Positions 1-9,589 of a DNA stretch of 14,032 nucleotides are shown in pieces. Each line of letters begins with the position of its first letter. Position 1 is the first letter of the stretch. The stretch is from Site-B1 sp963722665 (GTDB taxonomy: Bacteria > Bacteroidota > Bacteroidia > Flavobacteriales > Flavobacteriaceae). A program made the translations under genes and the position numbers. The notes below the pieces were generated by a model. The model was not told the origin of the DNA. It made no database searches and saw only the letters and a program-made list of their open reading frames with translations. The stretch covers positions 1 through 14,032 of the forward strand of contig CAVRNW010000041.1 of assembly GCA_963722665.1 (NCBI GenBank), given 5' to 3'.

Positions 1-1482
1 TATGTTCTGCGTTTACCTGTATCTTTTATGGGCTCGTGGGCATTGACTGCAATTTTCTTTTTGGCAGTTTCTTCCAGAACCTTGTGATAGTGATTGACCA
101 TCCATTGTCCGTGATGATACTCTCCTTTCGGAATAATTTTACCTACATATCCTGTTTTAACTGAATTAATTCCATTCTTCTTCATAAAATCATAAGCAAC
201 GTCCATTTGCTTCTCATAGGTTAGTGGAGCTGCAGATGTTTCATGATGCATGATAACTTCTACACCTTTTTCATTAGCATAGCGCATCACTTCATCAAAA
301 TCATAATCAGGATAAGGTGTCATAAAATCAAAAACTCCTTCTCTGTCATTACTTATCCATTTATCCCAACCTGTATTCCAACCTTCTACTAATAATCCTT
401 TAATACCATTTTGCAGAAGCAAAATCAATATATTTTTTAGCATTTTCCGTAGTTGCTCCATGCCTGGATGTCCCTGCTTTTCCTAATGTAAAGGTATTCA
501 TATCCTGACTGCCTTCTAAATCCCAGGTAGATTTTCCAATATGCATTTCCCACCAAATACCTACGTATTTCATAGGTGTAAAGTAACTAACATCTCCAAT
601 GGCATTTGATTCATTAAGATTTAAGATGAGTTTAGACTCGATTAGGTTTCCAGCTTTTTCGGCAATTTGAATGGTTCTCCATGGTGTGTTAAAAGGCACG
701 GTCAATTTTGCCTTTCCACCCAATCTTTCCGACCCGACTAACTCACTAACCAAATTGAGGTTTTCATTGTCGACTTTTAATGTCATACCTGCATAGTTTG
801 TAAGATCTGCTTCGTGAAAACTTAAGTATAACCCATCATCAGTTTTCATAGTAACGGGAGTATTCACCGCATTTTCAGGGATATATGTAGCACTTAAATT
901 AGGGTGATTACGTTTAGAAAGTGCATCAATTTTTGAGAACATTGTTTCATTGTATAAATGCTCATAAATATCCCAATCCCCGGGTATCCACCACACTTTA
1001 TGATCTCCTGTTAAATTGAATTGCGTGTTTTCATCGGTAATTAAAACGTTTTTTAAATTGCCTTGTTCAGGGAATTCATATCTAAAACCTATACCATCAT
1101 TATATACTTTAAAGTGTATATTTAGCAGTCTTTTAGACTCAGATCGTTCTTCTAAACTTATGGTCAATTCATTATAGTTATTCCTGACTTCAAGCTGTTC
1201 ACCCCAAGGCATCTCCCAGGTTTCGTCGGCAGTTCCTTTTGATACATTCAAAATTTTAAAATCATCTTTTAAAGAAGGCAGATCTTTAAAATCAAAACTC
1301 ATGTAGGATGTATCAATAACTGTTTTGTTTTTGTGTTTGATGAGGTACAGAGGTTGACCAGAATCTGACAATGCAAATTCTACGACGATATTGTTATCTG
1401 GAGAGTCAACAGATATTTCTTTTTTATTATTACAACTCATCAAAAGTGTAAAAGTTAAAAAGCATAAAAACAGTTTTTTCAT
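1..1482 (-). CDS. GH97 glycoside hydrolase (SusB-like), lipoprotein; frameshifted and cut by the window edge
   Basis: Predicted GH97 family exo-glycosidase, the family of the alpha-glucosidase SusB, some members of which are alpha-galactosidases. The start at 1482 gives a lipoprotein signal ending LLMSC (Cys17). Residues about 25-275 match the GH97 N-terminal beta-sandwich (DGIGFRYEFP at about 129-138, EADL at 224-227, TPWRTI at 266-271). The catalytic barrel begins near 300 (KYVGIWWEMHIG, HGATT). Reading stops at TAA near 400, but the next frame continues perfectly from 413 to base 1 with NGIKGLLVEGWNTGW, HHETS (Glu codon 240-242) and NAHEP (Glu codon 33-35). One extra base at about 411-416 explains the break. 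From memory of SusB, those two Glu residues are the catalytic bases of inverting, calcium-dependent members, so an inverting alpha-glucosidase-like enzyme is my inference. SusB is about 740 residues; about 495 are visible. The gene is separated from the upstream operon by 243 bp and has its own promoter candidate. Confidence 0.9.
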
Positions 1483-1522
1483 AAAGTTTTATTTTTTTTG
1501 GTAAAATGTTAGTAACCAATTC

Positions 1523-1544
1523 AAGTTCTATACTTCCAGAACTT
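1523..1544. repeat. Inverted repeat in the GH97 leader
   Basis: A perfect 7-bp inverted repeat (AAGTTCT / AGAACTT, 8-base spacer) lies 41-62 bases upstream of the GH97 start codon and downstream of its promoter candidate. It would fall in the 5' untranslated leader, where it could form a small hairpin or be a dimeric operator. There is no following T-tract in the direction of transcription, so it is not a convincing terminator. A repeat this short in AT-rich DNA could be chance. Confidence 0.35.
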
Positions 1545-1606
1545 TGGATTTAGAGAAAATCACCACATAACACAGGCATAGGATATTCTTCATTCTGTTT
1601 GGGAAC

Positions 1607-1636
1607 TAAATATAGGTAAATTATTAAACTTGTCAA
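1607..1636 (-). promoter_or_regulatory. Putative Bacteroidota-type promoter for the GH97 gene
   Basis: Reading the minus strand, TTG at 1636-1634 is followed after 19 bases by TATATTTA at 1614-1607. The Bacteroidota sigma factor consensus is TTG (-33) and TAnnTTTG (-7), so only the last base of the -7 box differs. Transcription would start near 1600, leaving a leader of roughly 120 bases before the GH97 ATG at 1482. The rest of the 243-bp gap between the PAP2-like gene and GH97 shows no clear intrinsic terminator, so read-through from upstream is also possible. Confidence 0.5.
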
Positions 1637-1725
1637 GCTGTAAATAAATATGGGGAATAATAAGGTAAATCTCCAAAAGAAGACTATTTCAGTAAATTAA
1701 AATCCAATCAGATTACAAGTAAATA

Positions 1726-3060
1726 TCAAAGGCCTAATTTATTTGCTACAAAATGACCTACCAGCTTACCTTGATCTAATCCATTATCTATAGCTGCCCT
1801 GTAATGTATTCCACCATATAACCTACTAATAGCAGCCTCGCTGGATGCAGCATAAAAAGATTTAAAGTTTCTAACAGGCAAACCAAAAGGAACTTCGGTA
1901 TCATCTTCAAAATAGAAATTATCACCAAATATTTCGGTTAATATAACAGATGCAGCTCCGGAAACAACAGAATGTCCACTAGTATATTCCGGGAATGGAG
2001 GTGTTTGTAAAATTGGTAACCAATCCGGGTCTAAATTTTGATTTATTAATGTTTCGGGTCTAATTAAATTACTTCTATATTTTTCATCCCAACAACTGAT
2101 AAAAGCATCTGCGATAGCAATCGACGTTTTTGTGTAGGCATTTACTGTTTCTTCAACATTTGCTTTTGAGCTTTTAGAAGCAATTTTAGTGATACCTATC
2201 CAATGCGCACCCGGAGAGATTTTTTTAGTTGCAAACATAAAATGTCCTCTGGTTACAGAAACATAAGGATTACAATCCCAAAACTGCGCTATTTCGATCT
2301 CTTCAGAATCATCTCCTTTCTTAGTAATATCTTGACTTACATTATAAACTTCCAGTAGTTCTTTATAGAATTCCGAATCTTTTTCTAACGAGAAATCAGG
2401 ATGTTCTTTAGGAACAAACTGTTCTGCAGAGTCTAATAGAAATGGTCTAATTCTATTCCAATGTGGCTCAATACCATCCATATACATTGGTGGTGTAGGT
2501 TGCCATCTTGATGAATCATCGGTATCTACGGTGAATTTAGACATTGTTCTGGTTTGATTATAATTATCCTTGTCCATCCATTCTTTAACGTGATCTATAA
2601 CTTTAAATGCATAGGATTTAGATTCATTAAATTCTTCTTCATTAGTAGATTCCCAAATCGTGTATAAACTGTCTTGTAAAGTAGCTATGCGATCCTCAGA
2701 AAAAATTAGTTTCTTACTAATTTCCATATGAGCAATAATGGCCGATAGCTCCAAATTAATATTTTGGTTTTCATCTGGTTTAGGGAGAGGTTCAAAGTCA
2801 TTTAATTTCCCATAAAGCGATTGATATTTTGAACTTTTTTGTGCTAAAATCTCATAAGCGGCAATATTGGGATATACATAGACTCTGCTTGCTACTGGTG
2901 GAGAAAATATATCATGAATCATGATTTCCGTAACATTGTCCACCGAATTATGGAATACTTCCGGGGATACTACAATAGGTTTGGCAGGTTTACCACAACT
3001 TGCCAACAGAGATATTGTAAGAATATAATAGATCTTAGTTTTTAAAGATTTCATTGTCAT
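1726..3060 (-). CDS. Vanadium-dependent haloperoxidase / PAP2-like phosphatase family lipoprotein
   Basis: This 444-residue lipoprotein (SLLASC, Cys22) carries all residues of the vanadate/phosphate pocket shared by vanadium haloperoxidases and PAP2 acid phosphatases. Motif 1 is K327-x6-R334-P335, motif 2 is TSGH at 360-363 with H363 as the likely acid-base, and motif 3 is S412-R413-x5-H419, with H419 as the vanadium ligand or phosphate nucleophile. The usual PSGH is TSGH here. About 300 mostly helical residues precede the motifs, as in single-chain bacterial haloperoxidase-like proteins, and there are no extra membrane segments as in membrane PAP2 lipid phosphatases. Sequence cannot distinguish halide oxidation from phosphatase activity. 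Its ATG overlaps the stop of the upstream VCBS gene by four bases (ATGA), implying translational coupling; a second ATG six bases further in (3054) is an alternative start. It is the last gene of the packed cluster. Confidence 0.88.
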   Translation of the reverse strand: MTMKSLKTKIYYILTISLLASCGKPAKPIVVSPEVFHNSVDNVTEIMIHDIFSPPVASRVYVYPNIAAYEILAQKSSKYQSLYGKLNDFEPLPKPDENQNINLELSAIIAHMEISKKLIFSEDRIATLQDSLYTIWESTNEEEFNESKSYAFKVIDHVKEWMDKDNYNQTRTMSKFTVDTDDSSRWQPTPPMYMDGIEPHWNRIRPFLLDSAEQFVPKEHPDFSLEKDSEFYKELLEVYNVSQDITKKGDDSEEIEIAQFWDCNPYVSVTRGHFMFATKKISPGAHWIGITKIASKSSKANVEETVNAYTKTSIAIADAFISCWDEKYRSNLIRPETLINQNLDPDWLPILQTPPFPEYTSGHSVVSGAASVILTEIFGDNFYFEDDTEVPFGLPVRNFKSFYAASSEAAISRLYGGIHYRAAIDNGLDQGKLVGHFVANKLGL

Positions 3061-6000
3061 AAATCTGGTAATTTTTTGATATGCGATTTACCATTGTTTG
3101 CTAAAATTAAAAAATCGTCCTTATTTAATCTAACAATTTTGCGTCCACTGAAATCCTTAGGTAAATTTAAGGTTTCAACTTGATTGAAGTCGCCATTTTC
3201 AGATAAGTTGATAACACCTCCGGAATTTGATGAACTTTCACCTAATTCGGTTATAAAACCATAATAATTTCCTGTAAAAAGTATTTTGTTATTTTCAAAA
3301 AACACATCTTCAATGGTACTTAATTGTGCCTGTTTTGGTAAAGGCTGACCTTCAAAACTATTTCCTTTATTAAAATATATCATTGAACGCAATTCGTAAA
3401 TATACTTAGTTTCTAAAATATCAGCTTCTTTTTTTTGAGTAAGATCAAAAATTGTTTCTACTTCTGAAAATGAGTTATAGTTCAAAAATTTCTTTTTTAA
3501 AAATGGCATGTGTTGAACTAGTTTATCTTTTGTGGCAAATGGCACATAATTTCCAAAATAATCATAGAATATTATTTGATCCAGGCTTTTGTTCTTATCG
3601 AAATCATCTAAATACAATTTCACTGGTTTTTCAACCGATGCTTTCCATTTGAAATTTAGCCCTGTATTTCCTGCTATGATATCTAAAAGTCCATCATTAT
3701 TGACATCAGAAATGCTGATTACATTCCACATACCATTGGTTTTATCTAAACCAAATTGCTGTGTTTTGTTCTCAAATTCTCCATTTTCATTATATGATAA
3801 AATAGTTATTGGCAACCAGTCTCCGGCCAGGATCAATTCCACAGATCCATCATTGTCAATATCTATCCATTGACTATCGGTAATCAATCCAAATCGTTTT
3901 TTTTCAACTACTTCAAACTTATTTTCTCCTTTATTTTTTAGAATAAAACTAAAAGGGGATAAGCCATAGGCTCCGGGAATTGAACGATTCCCAATAAATA
4001 GATCTTCTAATCCATCTTTATCAAAATCAAAACTTGAGACTGAAGCTCCGTTTGTTGCCAGGAGTTTTGAATTAAGTTTGGTAAAATTGCCTTTTCCGTC
4101 ATTGATATACACCCTGTCTTCAAGTATGGGATTGCCTTCCTCAAAATCATTTCCTCCACTTAAAGCATAAATGTCTAAGTCCCCATCAGCGTCAATATCA
4201 AATGCAACGGCGTCTACGTCCTCGTAAATAGCATCTTCTAAAAAAGAAGGAATGTTTTTAATTTTATATTGACCATCCGTGTTTTGCAAGTACAATACAG
4301 GTGCTTGATTCCTAGCTCCTCCAATAAACAAATCATTTAGTCCATCTGAATTAAAATCTGCATTAACAACAGATGGCCCTTCTATTGAAAGCTTTTCTGG
4401 CATTAACGGGTCTCTTTCATAATCTAAAAATATATTTTCCTTGTGTACATAATCAAAAGAGATTAATTCCTCCTTTGGTAGAGATATATACTCGTGTTTT
4501 GAAGTGTTTTCTTTTAAAACAGTTACAATAGAATTGATTTTTAAATCGGTTTTTAAAGTTTGACTGCCATCCATCCAAATGACTTTCAAAGAGTCTATCT
4601 TTTCAATATTATTCAGACCAAAATGTACTTGTCGGGTGGAACTTGATAAGTAACCTTTTACAGTACTTTGTTCCTTAAAGAACATCTTTCCATTAGCATA
4701 CAAATACACTTTTGAGCCATTGGTGTTTAAATTATTGTTAGATTCTAAAAGGTTGATGGTTATGAATTTGTTGGTGCTATTTTCATTGGTTCTGTTTTCT
4801 AAAAGCGTCGCTTTTTCATTTATATTATTGACTACAATATCTATATCGCCATCCAGGTCAAGATCAGAATAGGCTGCTCCATTAGAAAAGGAACTTGTGT
4901 TTTTTTTGTCCGCACGTATTTTTTCAAAAGTTAAGTCGCCATCATTTTGAAATAGCACATTAGGTATGTTTAACATTGGCATAGTATTTATTAACTTTTG
5001 CTCTAATGTGTCCTGAGAGGTCTCAGCATATTTTGCGAAATCCAGATTACTCAGGTAGTTGATATAATCCAGATCATTGGGTCTTTTATAAATGCCATTT
5101 GTGATATAAAGATCGTTTAAACCATCATTATTAAAATCCATTACCAATGGAGACCAGCTCCAATCTGTAGCATATGTTTCTGCCAGTAAAGACACGTCAG
5201 TAAAAAGGCCACCATTGTTTATTTGCATGTGATTTCTGGCATATTGTTGCTGGTAACCAAAGGATTCTTTTATTTGATTGACCTTATCAGTATCTTCTCC
5301 ACCAGATTTTAAAAATATATCTGATTTATAAGGCATCATATCAACACTTATAATATCTGGATTTCCATCATTATTAATATCAGCGATATCAACTCCCATT
5401 GTAAATCTTGAGGTATGATTAAAATATTCTAAACTTGACTCTTTAAAGGTTTTATCTCCATTATTGATATATAAATAATCATTTTCATGAAAATCATTTC
5501 CAACATAAATATCTATAAACCCATCATTGTTTACATCTGATGTTGCTAAAGCCAGCCCATAACCCAATGAACTATTATAAATGCCTGATTTTTTAGTAAC
5601 ATCTACAAATTTAATTTGACCGTTTTCAGTTATGTTTTCAAATAAAATATCTCCAGACAATGCATCTGATTTGTTCCTTAGAGCTATATTGCCATATGAA
5701 TATGGTGAATGCACTGAATGATTCATTAAATACATATCCATATCACCATCATTGTCATAATCAAAAAACGAAGCCTGAGTGGAAAATCCTTTAAAATCCA
5801 ATCCATATTCTTCGGCTTGTTCGGTAAATGTATTATCCCCTTTATTGATATACAGTTCGTTTTTTCCTTTTAAGCCTTTATAATTTCCAACTTTACATAT
5901 GTAGATATCTAGTAAACCATCACTATTTATATCAGTCATGGTAACTCCTGTAGACCAAGTACTATCCTGACTTATTCCGCTACTAAGGGAGATATCTTTA

Positions 6001-6296
6001 AATTTTAAATCACCCAAATTAAGATATAATTTATCCGGCTTTTGATTTGCTGTAAAAAATACGTCATCTAATCCATCATTATTTATGTCTCCCAGTGCAA
6101 CACCGCCACCATTGTAATAGTATAAATACTCAATGATGTTTAAATTTCCATCCGGGTTCAAATCGTTGGAAAAATCAATGCCGGAAACCGAAGCATCAAT
6201 ATTGTTAAATGGAGCAGAATCAGCATCAATCTTTAAGTCTTGTTTTTTAGAACAACTTAAAATTAAAAGAAAAATAAAAGCTATTTTTTTATACAT
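3057..6296 (-). CDS. VCBS/FG-GAP repeat surface lipoprotein with central UnbV (ASPIC) domain, paralogue 3
   Basis: A 1079-residue lipoprotein (Cys15) built from calcium-binding FG-GAP/VCBS repeats of the form DxNxDGxxD. Seven lie in the N-terminal half (starting at about residues 70, 122, 179, 254, 306, 387, 478) and five in the C-terminal half (about 647, 700, 757, 812, 864). An ASPIC/UnbV-type beta domain lies between them at about 525-595. Such repeats fold as beta-propeller blades, so two propellers joined by UnbV is likely. The ATDWSW and SFSNGAAYSDLDLDGD blocks are typical of a large Bacteroidota family of surface proteins without an assigned function. It is the most diverged of the three paralogues. 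The loop after blade 5 (about 319-360) differs, and the last blade (about 993-1035) lacks the calcium motif present in the other two. The start codon comes one base after the upstream stop (TAATATG). Confidence 0.92.
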   Translation of the reverse strand: MYKKIAFIFLLILSCSKKQDLKIDADSAPFNNIDASVSGIDFSNDLNPDGNLNIIEYLYYYNGGGVALGDINNDGLDDVFFTANQKPDKLYLNLGDLKFKDISLSSGISQDSTWSTGVTMTDINSDGLLDIYICKVGNYKGLKGKNELYINKGDNTFTEQAEEYGLDFKGFSTQASFFDYDNDGDMDMYLMNHSVHSPYSYGNIALRNKSDALSGDILFENITENGQIKFVDVTKKSGIYNSSLGYGLALATSDVNNDGFIDIYVGNDFHENDYLYINNGDKTFKESSLEYFNHTSRFTMGVDIADINNDGNPDIISVDMMPYKSDIFLKSGGEDTDKVNQIKESFGYQQQYARNHMQINNGGLFTDVSLLAETYATDWSWSPLVMDFNNDGLNDLYITNGIYKRPNDLDYINYLSNLDFAKYAETSQDTLEQKLINTMPMLNIPNVLFQNDGDLTFEKIRADKKNTSSFSNGAAYSDLDLDGDIDIVVNNINEKATLLENRTNENSTNKFITINLLESNNNLNTNGSKVYLYANGKMFFKEQSTVKGYLSSSTRQVHFGLNNIEKIDSLKVIWMDGSQTLKTDLKINSIVTVLKENTSKHEYISLPKEELISFDYVHKENIFLDYERDPLMPEKLSIEGPSVVNADFNSDGLNDLFIGGARNQAPVLYLQNTDGQYKIKNIPSFLEDAIYEDVDAVAFDIDADGDLDIYALSGGNDFEEGNPILEDRVYINDGKGNFTKLNSKLLATNGASVSSFDFDKDGLEDLFIGNRSIPGAYGLSPFSFILKNKGENKFEVVEKKRFGLITDSQWIDIDNDGSVELILAGDWLPITILSYNENGEFENKTQQFGLDKTNGMWNVISISDVNNDGLLDIIAGNTGLNFKWKASVEKPVKLYLDDFDKNKSLDQIIFYDYFGNYVPFATKDKLVQHMPFLKKKFLNYNSFSEVETIFDLTQKKEADILETKYIYELRSMIYFNKGNSFEGQPLPKQAQLSTIEDVFFENNKILFTGNYYGFITELGESSSNSGGVINLSENGDFNQVETLNLPKDFSGRKIVRLNKDDFLILANNGKSHIKKLPDL

Positions 6297-6297
6297 A

Positions 6298-9200
6298 TTA
6301 ATATTTGTAAACCTCTAATGAGTCGTTGTTTTTTGCTATAAAAATATTCTGGTTCAGAACACCAATACTTCTAATTTGGCCATTAACTTTTAAGCCTTCC
6401 CCTGTTTTATGATATTTGAAATTTGCATTGCCTAAATTCTCTAAATAATTACCAAAGGATGCATCATATCTGCCAAATTCAGGTTTTACTCCATTTAAGT
6501 TTCCTCCCAGTAAAATGTCTTGATCTCCATCTTTATCAAAATCTGCAGTAGCAATAGCATATATAGGAGAGAATTGAGTTTCAAAAGGCAATTCTTTTAC
6601 AGTGAAAGTAAAATCGCCATTATTAATAAGCATTAAAGAACTTAGAGTGTTAACCTCCAGAACGATACTGCTATCTAATTGTTCTTTTGTAAATATATCT
6701 TCAATTGTAGCATTTTTAAAAGACTTATAATCCGGAAATATTTTGCTTAAATACTTTAATTGTTCAATCAAGTTATGCCTTAAAGCATAAGGATATAGTT
6801 TGCCGTTTTCAGCAGTAAATGTGAGTATTGGGTCTAAATAACTGTTACCATCGTAATCATTTACAAATAGTTTTATAGGATTGTCAACACTAGCCTTAAA
6901 TCTGCTGTTTAAACCGTGATTTCCAACAATAAGATCCATATCACCATCATTATCCAGGTCACTTTGTTCAATGGTATTCCACCAGCCTTTTAAGTTGGAT
7001 AATTGATTGTTTTTAGATTCAATAAATTGGCCATTATTATTTTCAAATACCTTAATACCCATAAATTCTCCAACTACTACCAGATCTTTATAATTATCAT
7101 TATTGATATCAATAAATACTGCGTCGGTTATCATTCCTAAATCTTTAAATCCGGGAGCCAATTTAAGGGACTCATCGCTAAATTGTCCTTTGCCATCATT
7201 AATTAGTATAAATCCCGAACCGGGTGATCCATATGCATTTGGTATGGTCCTTTCGCCAACAAACAGGTCTAAATCACTGTCATTATCAATATCAGCCACT
7301 ACAACAGCACTACTACTATGAAATTTAGTTATTGTCGGCAATTTTTGATCGGACAGAGTATAATTTCCTTTGCCGTCATTAATGTATAACCTGTCGAGAT
7401 AATTGGCACTGAATTTTGAGTGCTCAACACCACCACTACAGACATAAAGATCCAGATCTCCATCTCCATCAGCATCAAAAAACACACTTTCAGCATCTTC
7501 AGATGCTTTATTTTTTTCAAAAACTGAATTATTGCCCTGAATAAATTTATTATTCTTTTGAAGGAACAATTTAGACGAACTGCCTTTTGAGCCACCTATA
7601 AAAATATCGTCCTGCCCATCATTATTAACATCGGCAATTGACATTTTTGGTCCTTCGGCACTTCTCATAAATGGCAATAAACGGTCGAAATTAAAATCGA
7701 CATAATTGTTTTCTTTATGAATGAAATCGATAACACCTTCTTCTTTTACAAAAAGGGTTTTATCACTTTTTTTAGTAATAGGTTGTTTTGCCGGTATTAC
7801 AGCATCCTTTTCTTCTAGTGTTATTATTTTATTGGCTTCTACATTGGATAATTGGGTAACTTTTCCGGAAGGCCAATTAACGAATAGCGATAGGCTGTCT
7901 TTGTCTTTAAAACCAAAATTAGGCCTGTTATCCATAGATGATTGAAAGCCTCTAACCGGTTGCTGTTCTAAAAAGAATGAGTTTGATTTATTCTTCAGTT
8001 CTAATTTTGCTCCAATGCCATCCCTGTTAAGTCCTTCACCTTTTAAAATAACTTTTAGATAATAGCTATCTTTAGGGTCTAAATTGTTTTTATAAACAAA
8101 TAGCGGCATATTAACATTATTTACTACCAGATCCATATCGCCGTCATTATCCAGATCCCCATAAGCAGATCCGTTTGAAAAACTTTCTGTCTCCAATCCA
8201 TTTTTTTGACGTTCAAATTTTAGATCTCCTTTATTTATATATGCATGATTTGCAACTTTATTTGAAGGAATAATATCGATAAGTTTTTTAAAATCTACCT
8301 GATTATTTTTTGTAATGGATTGAATAATTTCTTCATTTGAGACATACTGAAGGTAATCCTGATCGGTCAGATCTTGGAAAATGCCATTTGCGATAAATAA
8401 ATCTTTTAAGCCATCGTTATTCATGTCAAAAAATAATGCTCCCCAACTCCAATCGGAAGCTTCAACACCACTAAAACGTCCAACTTCACTAAAAGTTAAA
8501 TTGCTGTTATTTAGCTGAAGCATGTTTCTGGTGAACTGATGATAGTAGTCATTTTTTACATTGTACTGATACTTATTCCAATCTTCAAAGGTGGTAACTG
8601 TTTTAAGTCTTTCATAGTCACTTGGCAGCATTTCCGTTACAAAAATATCATTGTAACCATCATTATTCACATCAGCGGCATCTGCGCCCATTGAAGCCCC
8701 ACTAATAGAATTAAGTGATGAGGTTAGACATTCATTAAACGTTCCGTCCTTTTGATTTATATACAGGTAATCTCTTTCAAAAAAGTCATTAGACACATAA
8801 ATATCATCCCAGCCATCATTGTTCATATCTCCAACAGTAACTCCCAGCCCAAAGCCAATAACACTACCATAGATTCCTGCTTTTTCGCTAACATTTACGA
8901 ATTTCCCCTCTTTGTTTTCAAAAAACTTATCCCCTCCTAAGATATCTCGTTTTGGCCGTTCATTTTTGGTTAAATTGAAACTGCCAATGGCTTGATAGGA
9001 ATTGTTAAGAAGATATACGTCTAAGTCTCCATCTTTATCATAATCAAAAAACGAAGCATGCGTTGAAAAACCTTTATCATCCAATCCTAATTCCTCCGCT
9101 TTTTCTGTAAAGGTCAAGTCACCGTTATTAATAAAGAATTCATTTTGCTTATTATCTCCTTTTACATCACCGGAATTACAGACATATATGTCTAATAAAC

Positions 9201-9579
9201 CATCTGCATTTATATCGACCATGGACACTCCGGTAGACCACGCTTTATTCCCTCCAACTTTAGCTTTTTCAGTAATATCTTCAAACTTAAAATCACCTTT
9301 GTTTAAAAAAAGTTTGTTTTGGTTTAAGTTTGATGTCAGATAAATATCTACTAATCCGTCATTATTTATATCTCCTATTGCTACACCACCACCATTATAA
9401 AAATTACGATACTTATAAACGTTGAATTCATCTGTTGAAACCAGATCGTTACTAAAATCAATGCCTGTTATTTCTGAAGGTAATAATTCAAATTGTGGTT
9501 TTGTATCCTGTATATTTTGTTCTTTTTTACCACATGAACTTAAAAAAACAAATAAACAAATGAGGAAGAAATGTTTCAT
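6298..9579 (-). CDS. VCBS/FG-GAP repeat surface lipoprotein with central UnbV (ASPIC) domain, paralogue 2
   Basis: A 1093-residue lipoprotein (signal ending FLSSC, Cys16) and a close paralogue of the frameshifted gene upstream. I count 13 calcium-loop motifs: seven before the UnbV domain (about residues 70, 122, 179, 251, 303, 385, 475) and six after (about 650, 702, 763, 824, 874, 1013). UnbV spans about 519-590, with GIGAKLEL and VRGFQSS. Two loops have lost the usual glycine (DIDNDSDLD at 763, DINNDNYKD at 824). Between blades 5 and 6 is the family's signature stretch, EMLPSDYERLK through YHQFTRNMLQLNN (316-358), rich in aromatic and charged residues and a plausible ligand-contact surface. 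Its start lies 10 bases after the stop of the small lipoprotein gene. It probably acts at the cell surface as a binding or scaffold protein. No catalytic motif is visible. Confidence 0.93.
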   Translation of the reverse strand: MKHFFLICLFVFLSSCGKKEQNIQDTKPQFELLPSEITGIDFSNDLVSTDEFNVYKYRNFYNGGGVAIGDINNDGLVDIYLTSNLNQNKLFLNKGDFKFEDITEKAKVGGNKAWSTGVSMVDINADGLLDIYVCNSGDVKGDNKQNEFFINNGDLTFTEKAEELGLDDKGFSTHASFFDYDKDGDLDVYLLNNSYQAIGSFNLTKNERPKRDILGGDKFFENKEGKFVNVSEKAGIYGSVIGFGLGVTVGDMNNDGWDDIYVSNDFFERDYLYINQKDGTFNECLTSSLNSISGASMGADAADVNNDGYNDIFVTEMLPSDYERLKTVTTFEDWNKYQYNVKNDYYHQFTRNMLQLNNSNLTFSEVGRFSGVEASDWSWGALFFDMNNDGLKDLFIANGIFQDLTDQDYLQYVSNEEIIQSITKNNQVDFKKLIDIIPSNKVANHAYINKGDLKFERQKNGLETESFSNGSAYGDLDNDGDMDLVVNNVNMPLFVYKNNLDPKDSYYLKVILKGEGLNRDGIGAKLELKNKSNSFFLEQQPVRGFQSSMDNRPNFGFKDKDSLSLFVNWPSGKVTQLSNVEANKIITLEEKDAVIPAKQPITKKSDKTLFVKEEGVIDFIHKENNYVDFNFDRLLPFMRSAEGPKMSIADVNNDGQDDIFIGGSKGSSSKLFLQKNNKFIQGNNSVFEKNKASEDAESVFFDADGDGDLDLYVCSGGVEHSKFSANYLDRLYINDGKGNYTLSDQKLPTITKFHSSSAVVVADIDNDSDLDLFVGERTIPNAYGSPGSGFILINDGKGQFSDESLKLAPGFKDLGMITDAVFIDINNDNYKDLVVVGEFMGIKVFENNNGQFIESKNNQLSNLKGWWNTIEQSDLDNDGDMDLIVGNHGLNSRFKASVDNPIKLFVNDYDGNSYLDPILTFTAENGKLYPYALRHNLIEQLKYLSKIFPDYKSFKNATIEDIFTKEQLDSSIVLEVNTLSSLMLINNGDFTFTVKELPFETQFSPIYAIATADFDKDGDQDILLGGNLNGVKPEFGRYDASFGNYLENLGNANFKYHKTGEGLKVNGQIRSIGVLNQNIFIAKNNDSLEVYKY

Positions 9580-9589
9580 GATTTTTGAA

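Noticed and set aside
3051..3062. Possible programmed frameshift or fusion between paralogue 3 and the PAP2-like gene
   Set aside because: The ATGA overlap is an ordinary translational-coupling junction, and the downstream gene has its own complete lipoprotein signal.
3452..3873. Open frames on the plus strand within paralogue 3 (and similar ones at 7103-7321, 7721-7945, 9791-10099 and 10693-11004)
   Set aside because: They lie opposite strongly conserved FG-GAP or lipoprotein coding sequence, have no recognisable domain, and reflect the reverse complement of repetitive Asp/Asn/Gly codons.
7329..7595. 88-codon minus-strand open frame inside paralogue 2
   Set aside because: It is an out-of-frame reading of intact VCBS coding sequence with no independent support.
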